From positions 63,025,599 through 63,089,598 of the forward strand of contig RSEF01000003.1 of the NCBI GenBank assembly GCA_003993805.1: a stretch of DNA of 64,000 bases. Reading direction: 5' to 3'. Positions 25,328 through 36,900 of the stretch are shown piece by piece. Each line of letters begins with the position of its first letter. The first letter of the stretch is position 1. This DNA comes from Himantopus leucocephalus (lineage: Eukaryota; Chordata; Aves; Charadriiformes; Recurvirostridae). Below the pieces are notes generated by a model, which was given only the letters and a program-made list of their open reading frames with translations, did not search any database and had not been told where the DNA came from. The position numbers and the translations under genes are program-made.

Positions 25328-28300
25328 GTTCAAATAAGGTCCAGAATTCTGGTGTGCTCCACTGTAGAATAATTTGAGGAGATATGCTGTCAATCTGTTG
25401 TTGCTTCATTCTTCTTTTAAAATCCTAGAAGGACAGACTTCACAGAAGAGGTTTCATATAAGACACTGCTGACTAGATCAGAAAACTCCAATTTTATGAA
25501 TTGCCCTAGATACCTGTGTGTAGCCATCCTCTTCAGTTCTCCTCTCATACGGACCAAATATGCCACTTTTAACCTCCCCTGAATAAGAGCAGCCTCTCCC
25601 CTACAGTGCCTCTATAGGGCCTGATAGGAAACAAAATTGACACATTGCTTCACTACTTCCCTTGGCCTTAGAATAAATCTATCTATCTCATTTGCCTTCC
25701 CTCGCAGCAGACACGACGGGTAGGTTGTTGAGCCCTGGCACACACACGTTAGTCTCAGCAAAACCAGAAAATGTCTCATGGCAGCATTTGCCAAACTCCA
25801 CATTAAAGGTTGCATAGTGGCAGCTCATCTGCACTACTTAGAGCAGTGATGTGATGCTCTGAGCTGCTTACGCTTACCATGAAGTCTGTGTGGGACTCAA
25901 CTATTTTTAGTTCTTCCTCTTAAGTCAATTGGCTGATCCAATATAATATAAAGTCCAATATCTAAAATGTACTTTGAATCCAACTTTCAGCATCTGAAGC
26001 CGCCACCACTGGCTCCCATGGAGTCAGTTCTTGCTGCAGCTTGGCTTTATCAACCTTTTGGACATTTAGACTTAAAACAACATCTGAGATGAAAAATTCT
26101 GAGAAGAGACAGTACTAAATCACTTAACAAGTTTTTTATTATGTAGACAACAAAAACATGATGTGGTCATTGGTGAGTGTTTGGGCAAATAGATCTTGTT
26201 TCCAGGAAATTTTATCTGCTGCTTCCTTGGCTTTTTTGCTTGCAGAAGCTACCACCCCTGCATCAGTTGCTGAGTCAAGAGTTCTCACAGCTGGAACACT
26301 CCGAGGCCATGTAGCAATCTGCTATGGGACTTTCCCTCCATACCTGTGTCCTTCTGCCTGTTTGCATCAGCTTATTCCATAGCCTTCTGCTATCTTTTCA
26401 AAATGACCAAAGGTCGAAAGTTCAAACATTGACAAATTATAGCGTATTGCAGCAAGGCTGTAAGTAGGAGTGTAAGCAACTGTCTTAGCGTCTCCATTTC
26501 CATCTGTTTTCCATATGTAATAAATGCAGCCAAGATTATTAATATTTTAATTGCTATTCAAAGGCCACAATTCCATGCTCTGATTGAATTGACACTGAGG
26601 TTTTGGATCTGAGAACTATATTCAATTTATATAAACAGCGAAGATACAATGTTGTGCAATAATTTTGATGATATCTTATTAGGATACTTAGACTCTCTTT
26701 CCTTGCTCAGAATGGCTTAATAGGATTATCTTATTGTGAAAGAAACGTTTATCCACAAGTTCAAGAGGTGTATATTAAAGACTCGTGTACTACACCACAG
26801 AACAACCTTTACCTCAGGATGTGTGTGCCCTGTGTCAGATATAATTTGTACTGAAAATATTATTGGATTTGTCTCCGCTTGATAAAACTGGCTTTTCTGG
26901 AGACACCAGAAAAACACCTTTCTCAGCTAGTTGCACTTCTTAGCTCAGACTTGAGAGCGCTGTATCATGTTTGAGATTTTTGCAGTAATACAATAAATAC
27001 ATTTTATAATATAATAAAGTAGAGAGGTCATTTTATTCCTTTAAATTGAAATTATGACATACCATAGCATTTGAATCTGGCAGGTGGAAAAGAAACCACA
27101 TCAATAGATTTCACTATGAAAGAATACTTTGTGGTTTTATCTGAGGATCCTAACATACTTTATAAACCTACATTACCTTTCATAGCATGTTTGTGGCTAT
27201 CTGAAGCCTTTTTAATTAGCATAAAAAACGAGACATAGATAGATGAACCAGCTTGGCCAAGGATATATATATTTTACAATCTGTGAATATGAGAAAAAAA
27301 CAAAGAAGTGGGATCCCTGTTTGTCTGCTCTAAAACATAATTTTAGGTATTATTTTACTTACTGAATGATTACAAGCAACATGGGAAAATATACTGATTG
27401 AATTTAGATTCTGTTTGAAAGGAAAAAACAAGTTCTGCATTTTACTACCATGATCATGTGTTCTTGCAATATTTCAAAACTATGCAGACAACTTAATTTC
27501 TAACAATATTCACTATCATGTGGCAGCATCATTCTGTGTCAAAAATTTCTAAACCAAAACTTTGTGATATGTTTCTGGTCTCTGAAGGAAAAATGCATGC
27601 ATTGAGAGATTTTCTGCTGGTTCAGAAATTCTTATTGTGGAGTTTAACTGTTGAGCAAGTGTAACAAAATGGGCTTGGGAGCTCAAATTTTCCAAGCTGC
27701 CTCTGCTGTCTATAAACTGCTTCTGTACATATAATGATGCTGCTACTAAATAATTCCCCCATGTGTTTTTTGCAGATAATAATCAAACAGACAGCAAAAC
27801 AATTAAAAATTCTTTTCAGCCTACTGTGTTCTGTGTTGCCCAATACCCTTCTTAAAGTTAGTAGTTAATTAACCATGAACTGATGCTGCAGTATTTGGCT
27901 TGTTGGTAACATCTGATAAGATCTGAATAGCCTTCCCAGAAACTTAAACTTTTGCTGACAGGACAGTGAGTGAGAGCTAAAAACTCTGAGCATCATTATA
28001 TGTTAAAGTTGTACAAACTCAGAAGGACGCTTCATTAGGTTTGATAAAAAATTCATGAAAACTAGTCATATATTTTTATAACAAAAGCAGTCGATTTGGC
28101 CACTGAGCAAGTTATGACTGTTCTAGTGACTGCTGGGTGCTGGAGAATTAGATAGAACCAATGCCCATCTACTTCCAAGTATACTGCTCATCCCTTTAAC
28201 GAGGGAGCTATCAGTGTCTCTTCACTGCTCTGTGTATTTAAATTTGTAATACGTATTTGCAGAAGCGTGGCACTGTGTCTAGTAGAAGACAGGTTATGTA

Positions 28301-30766
28301 CAACCCTGCTGAAATGCCACATACTCTCCTTTAGCAGACAACATACCAGAGATACGTGTGATTTCTCCATGGTATTAATGACACTTACCATGCTAGATTA
28401 TGCGCCCAGCTTCAGTTTCACAGCTACATGCAATGATGGGGTTCATATAGAAAGAAGAACCACCTTTAGGAAGACAAAGCCTCTGATCAAGGTCTGCAAC
28501 AAGTTCTGTGGCTTTTCCAAAATTTACTTAATGGAAGTAAAAAGCATGATTCACAGTTAGACTGTGTCCTCGAGACTGCTGCCTGCACAGCTTGCTTTCA
28601 CAGAAAGGCCATCTTCCATGTAATTAGAGCCTACAGGAGAAATGTCAGTCTCGGATTTACTTGCTTTACGCGTGTGTGTGGTATTGCCCATCTTCTTAAG
28701 TCATCATGTCCCGTCATGAAGAGACCATCTGTGTTTAGTTAAACAGTGTATTTCATGGGAGCTATTTCTGTCATCCTGCACAAGCAAGATGCCATGACGC
28801 TGGTTCCCAGAGTCCATCTGTCTCTCCTAGGAGCAAGCAATAACTTCACTAGTAACTGGCATTTTAAAAACAGGTGCAGAGTGGTAAAGGAAACAAACTG
28901 AAGGAAGGGAAAAAAGTAGAAGGAAAATGAAGAGAAGCAGTCTTATAGTTCTCTAGGGAGTGGGAGCCAGAGGCAAGGAGACAGCAGGGAAAGCACAGAG
29001 GTTCTCTTTGTCTGATAAAAGTCGGAAAGGTCAGATCATTCCAGTTTTTGCGCCCACTGCTGCCAAACTGTGAAATAACTGTATAAAGTTTTCAAAACTT
29101 CCTCATTCAAGTAAACAAATACTACATGAGAGAACCTCTTGTATTTGTTTTTCAGAAACTGTCTGCTGTCCCCAAATTATCTTAACAATCTCGAGACGAT
29201 CTACACTCTTCAAGCAGACCCCCAGACTCATGTGTTATTGTCATACACAGGTATAGCATCAGTCAGACAGATGTTTTGACCCAAGTGGATTACTTTTAAG
29301 AATATTTGTCACTACAAGTATTTTTTAAACACAGAGCACCCATCATTCAATGACTTAACCTATTTTCCAGTGACTTGGAAAGTCCACATTAGGATGCATC
29401 ATTTGATGGCAAGCTGTGCTTACATCTATGTGCACTACAAATAAAATTGGTTAAGCCATATATATAACTGCATTGATGGAAAGGTTTACTCTACAGGTCC
29501 CCACCGTCCTGCTTCCCCATCAACTGGATTTGGGGCCTGGCCAGTGACTCTAATCTGGATTGCGAGCCTCAATTTCCTCCCTATAAGGAACATGTGGCCT
29601 ACACTAGAGGTCAATATGCTCCCCATCTTCATCCTAGCATGGAAGCATGAATAGAACACTCACTTGGGTGCAGATACTGGTCTTTTTTGCACGACCCACA
29701 GTTTCTGGTAGAGTTTCAGGCAATGTATGCGGGGTAAGGCCTTTAAAAAGTTGTGCCTTAATGATGCTTGTAAATATTAATCAGTTTGATGGATGTAATC
29801 CTGTAGATTGCTCCACTGTGTTATCCACAGATGGCTGCTAAAAAAACCCCGTACCTCACATTCACTAATATTTTAGGAAACATTGTCCTGAATTCTTGGT
29901 CATCCTTAGATCTAGAGGACAATCACTGAACTCTTTGCTCATCAAGCTGTCATTGCATTTCCTCTGCATTTCCTTCAAACATACCTGTTCTTCTTGAGGA
30001 AATCCCTGAACTACAAATCTCTCAACTTGCATGCTATGGAATTTCATTTCATCTAAAATTTCATAGGTTTCTGGGTAAGAAATTCCAAGACTGAAATTCA
30101 CTGGAAGCAGGTTTGCAGAGGTAAATTAAATTCATGTTTTTTAAGAGATATATGAGCTGATGAGTCTTCTGAAGTTCACTAAATGAATGCAATGCACAGC
30201 AGAGCATGGGCATGCCGTGTGAACAGCCATACCTCTGTCCCTTTGTGGGAGAATTCCTAAGGGGCTGTGCTACCCCCTCTACCCTGCAGGCTCCTATGGA
30301 GCTTTCACAGCTGCAGCAGGCATGGCCCTACTGCACACCTTGCTGTGCTGGACCCTCTTCTCAATTTGCCTGCAAAAGGCTGGGGTGAGGCAAGGAGTAT
30401 ACGAGATGGGACCCATCTTCTATCACTTGACAATGTGCCTCATATAAATAACGCACTCTCCCCCCATAAATATCAAATACCTTTAATGCTGTTCAGGAAA
30501 AAACCACATTTGCTCCTTTCACTCAGACAGAATCTGGGCAAACTTCAAAACCTTTCAGTCTGCCTTTACAGAGCAGCACTCACAGACCATGTAGTTACCT
30601 CAAACTCAGCCAACACTGTCTTCTCATCCAGCCAGGAAAGCTCTGTAAGTAGTCTAAGGCTGGCAAAAAGACTCAGTCCTCTGACAGACCTCAGAAATCT
30701 CCAGATCTCCTGAATTCAACTGCCTCTAGATTGAAAGGCCCCAAAGTCTTCTGAGACCTCAAGATA
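25328..30766. other. AT-rich single-copy-like sequence, no gene seen
   Basis: This is over 5 kb, the bulk of it strongly AT-rich, with no recognisable repeat family or exon. A 148-codon plus frame at 30267-30713 lies in a locally GC-richer patch just before a CR1 insertion. It has no recognisable domain and is not called a gene. Confidence 0.55.
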
Positions 30767-31008
30767 TCATAGAATCATAGAATAGTAGGTTGGAAGGGAC
30801 CTCAAGGATCTTCTGGTCCAACCTTTCTANNNNNNNNNNNNNNNNNNNNNNNNNNNNNNNNNNNNNNNNNNNNNNNNNNNNNNNNNNNNNNNNNNNNNNN
30901 NNNNNNNNNNNNNNNNNNNNNNNNNNNNNCAGGACCCCCGAGTCCCTTTCCACAGAGCTACTACCCAGCCAGGTAGATCCCAGCCTGAGCTACACTCCTG
31001 GACACACG
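30767..31008 (-). mobile_element. CR1 LINE, interrupted by assembly gap
   Basis: The left flank is the reverse-complemented CR1 3' tail (ATCATAGAATCATAGAATAG, then GGTTGGAAGGGACCTCAAGG). The right flank (30930-31008) reads GACCCCCGAGTCCCTTTCC, then CAGAGCTACTACCCAGCCAG. That corresponds to a CR1 segment farther upstream in the element, on the same minus strand. The flanks are therefore consistent with one copy whose middle is missing. Aligned to the ungapped copy at 1221-1970, about 600 bases should lie between the flanks. Confidence 0.82.
30830..30929. other. Assembly gap, 100 N
   Basis: Exactly 100 N inside a CR1 copy; a placeholder length. Confidence 0.97.
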
Positions 31009-31158
31009 TCTCCAGACATCACCATTTCCCATTCCCGAGAGGTATTTAATTGCATCAATACTCTTCATGCTATAATGTCCCATGTATATTGCAAATTTGA
31101 TTATTTTTTTTAGCCTGTGCCTGCTGCCTTTCACTGTGTTCCTCCAGGGACACTTTAG

Positions 31159-31435
31159 CTCCATCTTATCTTCAACCACCCTTTAAGTTGTAGACATGAG
31201 TTAGATACTCTTGAACCCTTTCTCCTTTAGGCTGAGCAAATGAGTGTCCCTCAGTCTCTCTTTGCACATCATGTAGTCCAGGCCCCTGACAAGCCTGGTG
31301 AACCCGCACTGAACTCTATCCAGTATGTTCATGTCTTTCTTATACTGGGGAGCCCAAAACTGGACTCAGTACTCCAGATGTAGCCTCACAAGTGCCGTGT
31401 AGATGGCAATAATCACTTTTTCAACTTGCTGTTAT
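31159..31435 (-). mobile_element. Second, older CR1 LINE fragment
   Basis: The plus strand shows TAGGCTGAGCAAATGAGTG, CAGGCCCCTGACAAGCCTGG, CTGGGGAGCCCAAAACTGGA and CAGTACTCCAGATGTAGCCT in the order expected for the reverse complement of CR1 ORF2 (reverse-transcriptase C-terminal part). In element coordinates this segment lies 3' of the one at 30930-31008, yet follows it in the window, so it is a separate insertion. It has neither the 3' tail nor the 5' end. The 150 bases between the two copies are unassigned. Confidence 0.8.
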
Positions 31436-32615
31436 AAGCTTAAACTGCCACCACAAGACCAGGTCCTGCCTGTTCCTCACCCTTTCTTTTCACACGACGT
31501 CCTCCTGTGCTGGTGTTAGTATGCGGATATATGTGAGTCAGATCACATCCTGTACACACTGAAGTTTACTTTCTGTACACACCACTAATGTATGTTGAGT
31601 GTTTTTCACCCCTGTAAATGCGGCTGATCCCCCTCCCTTCAGTGGGTTGGGATGTCTGAAAAACACAGTATAAGGTGTGAGAGAGCCTGGGATGCAAAGA
31701 GTAAGAGAACCAAAGTGTAACACGATGATTCATGAAGCAACAAAATGAGAGACATCAACATTTATTCCCATTAAACTGGTTCCCTTTCATAAAAGTATCA
31801 TTGTTTTGGGAACATTTAGCAGCAAAGGAGAATCGGGGCTGGTCCAGACTTCTTACCTCAGAAAGAACGGAGAATTTTGTCTCCGACTTCAACAATAGTA
31901 GGTCCACAGATCCTTTGCCAAACCATACAGTGAATAGGGAGGAAGATGTGTCACAGCCACTGCTGTGTAATGCATAGCTGCCATGAGCATCCCCTAGTGT
32001 AATAGTCATAGTCAGCCTTCTGCATGGTTTAAAAAGTCCTTTTGCAACTTCAGGCCAGAAAAAGGAGAAAATACTATACTGTATTTGCTTGCCCTATAAG
32101 GTAAATAAGGTAGGATTTAAGCCCAGCCCTAAACTCCCATTTTTTTGGAACAACCTAAGAGTATCAGCTGCTCCCCAAACTCTGGAATCTGTGTTGGAGA
32201 AAGGAATTTGCAGAGCCAGAAAGAAGAGGCAATGTCACACTGCCTGTTCCTAGCAAGGAGGGCTGGAGGGGGTCTGCAAAATATTTTTTATGTCAGGGAA
32301 TAATTATTTTGTAGTGAGACAGAAATTATCTCATTTAAATAACATTTTTTCCTACAGTACTTTCTCAAAGCCCAAGGGCTGCTCTTCCAAAAAATGAGAT
32401 TTTTGGCAGCCCCAGAGCCTTTCTCGTATTTCTGTCTGTCCTACTCATACTATAAACAGTATTCTTACAAAATAATTTCTAGACTACAGTTTCTTCATCA
32501 GTCCACTGGAGGAGGAAGGAAAAAAACTATGTTTTATGTAACCTAGCAGCTGCAGACAGTTACTCAGTTGTGTTGTTAAAGTCTACCATTTGTTAGCCAA
32601 ACAATCCAATTCTAT
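31436..32615. other. Single-copy-like sequence, no gene seen
   Basis: No repeat family or exon was recognised. Overlapping opposite-strand frames at 31732-32009 (about 80 codons each) have no domain. Confidence 0.55.
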
Positions 32616-32682
32616 GGCGGGGATTATACGGGAGGTCAGACTAGATGTTTGAATAGCCATTTTTGGCACTAAAAGCTATGAA
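32616..32682 (+). mobile_element. Ancient CR1/L3-type LINE 3' end
   Basis: GGGGATTATACGGGAGGTCA, then GACTAGATG, then TTTTTGGCACTAAAAGCTAT corresponds to the amniote LINE 3' end 'ggaggtcagactagatgatca…cccttctggccttaaaatctatgaa' in plus orientation. Only the terminal 65-70 bases are recognisable. It is an inert relic older than the avian-specific CR1 tails. Confidence 0.6.
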
Positions 32683-35600
32683 AACAACTATTATTTCAGT
32701 ATCATAAACAAAGGTATTAAATACAAATGCAAAGTGTCTGCATGCTAACCACCCCTTAAAGTTTTTATGTTGTATTGGAGTCAGTCATCAGACTGAATGT
32801 AGTTTATGGTTTGGGGACAAATTCAAGCTTCCTAGGGGCTGCAAAAGACTGTGGATGATAACCAACACATACTAATAAGAATCCATGAGCAAGAAAACTA
32901 GATTTGAGGAAACTGAGGGAAAAAAATCCTTCTAATTCTGCATTCAAATTAAAAAAAAAAAAAGTCAGTTTCTGTTCACTACTGTATTGAATTTGCATCA
33001 CACAGGCAGAGTCTTGAAAAAAAAAAGGGAAAGGACCATTATATTCAAATATCCACTGATAGACCATTTCAGAGTGTTAAATACATTTTAGAATGAGAAA
33101 TCAAAGCTGATTACTTCATAAATCCTGTGAGGACCAACTGAATTGTGATAAGTAATACTGAAAAAATATTGGTTAAATTGAGAGTATTCCCTTTGCCTTT
33201 ATTCCTATACATTTGTGAATAGCTGAAGTACAATCCTTGTCCTGCTAAAACTAGTCAGGGATTTTGGTTGAATTTGTGAGTTGTTTTGGCAATAGTTAAA
33301 ACAATGTTTTTATTTTTTAATTTGCAAGTTGTGAACATTTTTGCCCTGCATAGTTCTTCAGGGCTATCTTGGATGTGTACTGAGTGGAGGGAATGTAAAT
33401 TGCCCCTCCTTCTGGCCAGGGATGGTGGCTGTCGATGTAGCAGTCCTGTGATGCTCTAAAACATCTTGGGAAGAATTCCCTAGGAAACCTCAAAACTGAG
33501 CACAGTCACTCAACCTCCTGCCCTGAGCACAGCTCTGGCAGAACCGTGAATCAGACACATTCACCCAATGCCCTAAGCTCCATAGCACCCCCTCAGTCAA
33601 TTCTTGTTAAAATAAAATAAAAAGAGATCAGCCAAGCTCTTTTGGACTTTCTGGGGAGGAAAAAACCCAATTGTCAAGCAACTAGCTGAAGCAATTAGGG
33701 AAGCTGTGAATGGCTCCACTAACAGACGGTTAAATGAACAGACTATTTCCCCATAGGTATTTTAAAGAGTATTTTTGTATTTTATATGTTCTATAAACAA
33801 CTTTAAATGCAGTGGAGTTAGTGGAGATGAAGGGAAATGTAAGAAGTGAGCAGGGTGGGAGTGCAGGACGCGGGAGGATATGAAAGACGAGCTGTCTGAA
33901 ATATGAAGATCTTAAGTACTGGCGAGTCTGGTTATTTGAGTGTCCCTAGCACTCAAATAATGAACCTTCTTCATGTTTTGCCTTTCTGGACTTGGCTTAC
34001 TTAGACAAATTTGTAGGCATTAGGGTCTGTCTGGAGTTAGTTCCAAGATCTTTTTTTTTTCCCCTTAACATCTTGCAGCTGAGGCAGCCTTGTGAAAAAG
34101 ACGCTTTGAAGAGAAACATTACCAAATATGTCTTTTCTCCTGCCCATATCTTCTATTTCCACAGGAAAGGAACGCAGGCACAGGCAGACCAATGGAAACG
34201 CAGGAGCAGCCACCGTCACTGGAGCAGGAAGACAAGCCCTGCTTGCAGAAAGGAAGCAGCTGAACGTAAAAGTCTTCATCAGTAAAGGGAACACTGTCAC
34301 CTTGACAGTTCTGCAAATGTTTTGCAAAGATTTTACTCAGCTCTTCCTCCCCTTCCAGCCGCCCTTGGCCACTCCTGGCCGACCACCTTGGAAGATTGTT
34401 TTGCTTCCCTCAGCTGCTTCTTGTGAACTGCAGACAGCAGAGTCTGTCTATTTTTGTCAGAGGACACCACTCACACAAGCAGAATAACCAAGCTCTATGC
34501 CATTAATGCTTCCTGCTGGAACCTCAGCTGCAAATACAGCCACAGAACCTGCTCCCTTCTCTGTGTTTCCAAAGGTTTTAGGAAATCATAGCATGAGAGT
34601 GCAGCAAGAGCTACTCGCTCCTCTCTACTACTATTACTTTTCTGGTTCAAAATGTTGTCAGTAATAATAGCTGCATGTAAAAGCCCTGGGTAAGGAGAGT
34701 CCGCATTGTGCTAGGATGCATAAAATAAAAACAGTTCTTACCCCAAATGGTTTGCAATCCTGTTCAGTGTTGTCCACTCCTACAATTTTATCATTATTTT
34801 TTTCCCCCTAAAAGTCCTAGCCTCTGGAATCACAATTACTTGAGTCCTGATTTACACGTACTGGAACTCCTCTCCCTTTTCCCCAAAATGTTACTGTGAG
34901 CTTTAAAAAAGTTAAACCAAATTTCCTAAGTAATCATCTCCTTTACCCCTCCACCACTCTTCCCTGCTACTCTCCGCTCTGCTTTTCTGTATCCTATGAT
35001 AGCCATGCCAGATTTGAGACAGTATGGACTATGGTTCATCCAGAAACACATAAATGATCATTTCTTGTCTGGTGCCTCTTCTGACCAAACAGGCAGCTGT
35101 TGCCAGGCAAAACCTCCTAAGGCTCAGCTCTGCCTCCCTGTCTTCTGAAAGGAACTCATCCAGCTTCCTTGCTTCTAATCAGTTTTCACAGAACTTGAAA
35201 ATTTAAATTTTGTGACAAGTAGGGTTGAAATTACTGAATGCATTCAAAAGATACCAGAGGTGATAAAATAGGTAGGCCAGCTCAAGGATATGATAAGCCA
35301 TATTCCTGAGGAAAACAGACAAAAATAGTTCTAGACCTTTCTTGTAGATAGGGAGAAAATCTTGAAATTGTGTCTATTCCACTTCAGAATAGGAACAAAT
35401 CTGGTTTATTAGGACAGCAAAGTTCCCCTAAGTGCTCTGTCTGCAAATTCCATTTTGAATAGAGGGTTTTTTCTGCTTTCCGTACTGCCTTTTTGTGCCA
35501 TTGTATTGAAATATAGTTCAAATTGAGTGAGACTTGTGAAATCTTGATCTCCACAAAGAGCTGGAGGGACGTTACACTTTGACAGCCCGAGAAGCTGCAT

Positions 35601-35699
35601 TGAGACAGAGTTTGGACTTGGCTAGTAGGCAACTTTTTGTTGGTGTTAACAGATGAAGCTGCAGATAGGATTGGGACAAATAAAGAGCAAAGTGGAATA
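32683..35699. other. Single-copy-like sequence, no gene proven
   Basis: A 13-A run lies at 32951-32963. A good splice-acceptor-like pyrimidine tract ends at TTTCCACAG near 34164, followed by a GC-richer 110-base segment open in all three plus frames for varying lengths (see findings). No domain was recognised. The remaining sequence is unassigned. Confidence 0.5.
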
Positions 35700-36900
35700 A
35701 AGTTATGTCTAGCAATAACCTTGGGCTGGGGTCCAGAGACAGTAAGTAGTCTCTGTGTAGAGTTTCAGGCAGAAGTAGCATGTGGCTGAGTGGTAGGTTT
35801 ATGATGTGTCTCATTTGGTGATTGCAGGCTGGTAAAGAGATGAACCATAGGTGACCTACAGGTAAGCCATTTGGAGCTTAGATTATGACCAGTATAAGAC
35901 CTAAGATTAGATATAAGGCAGTTTGAAACTGGCAGGGGGACATCACATGATAGTTTTGGTTAGTTTTAGTAGATACCTTTGGCCCATGACTGTGTTAGAT
36001 TAGATAAGAAATAGAAGGAAGCAGAGGGCTGAAGTGTGAACCTAGTGGAGTAGCTGGCCAGGTCCTAAACCATGCCAGCCTGGGTTTAGGATTTGGGCTA
36101 GTGGGTGGCTTTGGAATAGGGCTTAGGGTGAATCCAACACAGCATACAGGCAGGGTCTGGTGAATCAGGCAGCATTGCGCTGTGGGAGTGGTTAAGACAA
36201 ATCACTGTTGTGGGTGGGACAGGGAAGTAACCAGCTCCAGCATGAGAGAAGATACTTGCACTAATAAGAAGTTTGGAGACAACAGACCATAGATGATTTT
36301 TCTTAAATCTAGCTGTCAGGACTGAAAGAGAGGCCTCTGACTGAGCCCAGCCACACATTAGGTCTCGGGCCAAGGGGTGACTTCAGGCTAGCAAAAGTTG
36401 AGAGAGATTATAGTGTTGTGGGTACAAGTTAACATGCAGAACTTCAGGCAAGGCTATGGCTGGGGCTGTCAGGCAGTCCCGTCAGAGGGCATCCTCAGGG
36501 CTAGGGAAGCTGGGGGTCAGCAGGGGGCTTTGTGCCAGGGCCACCATCAAAGGTGGCTTGTGGTGCAGACCAGGGAGAGCACAGAGGAGCGGTGGTCTCG
36601 GGGTCTGCTTAGGACCTGGCACAGAGGGCACCTCTGGCCAGGGATAAGACTGTAGTGGCAGGCCACAGTAAATGATCTGAGGTTCAGGCCTAGGGGTTGG
36701 TTTTGGTTAAACTGCAGGCAAAATTGGCTAGATTAGGATTATATCTATACATGATTTTTTTTCTAAAATAGGGTTAGAGGCAGCAGGTGGCTGTGAGCAA
36801 GGGGTAGGTTAGGAGTCAGTCAGCGTCCTGGGGATAGCACTCATGTCCAGGGCACCTAGTGGTTTGGAGCTAGGATTGAGGTGAAATCCATCAGATTAAT
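35700..36900 (+). repeat. G-rich, strand-asymmetric, repetitive-looking tract
   Basis: About 1.2 kb in which the plus strand is visibly enriched in G over C and reuses short phrases. TTCAGGC occurs at 35764, 36382, 36443 and 36683. Variants of GGCAGG/GCAGG, TTAGG and GGGCTAGG recur (for example TAGTGGGTGGCTTTGG at 36100, AGGGCTTAGGGTG near 36120, CCTAGGGGTTGGTTTTGG near 36690). The spacing is irregular and no clear unit could be aligned by eye, so this may be a heavily decayed tandem array or compositional bias. Open frames of 85 codons or fewer here are unrecognised. Confidence 0.4.

Noticed and set aside
30267..30713. 148-codon plus-strand open frame
   Set aside because: No domain; Ser/Leu/Pro-rich composition of a chance frame in GC-richer DNA.
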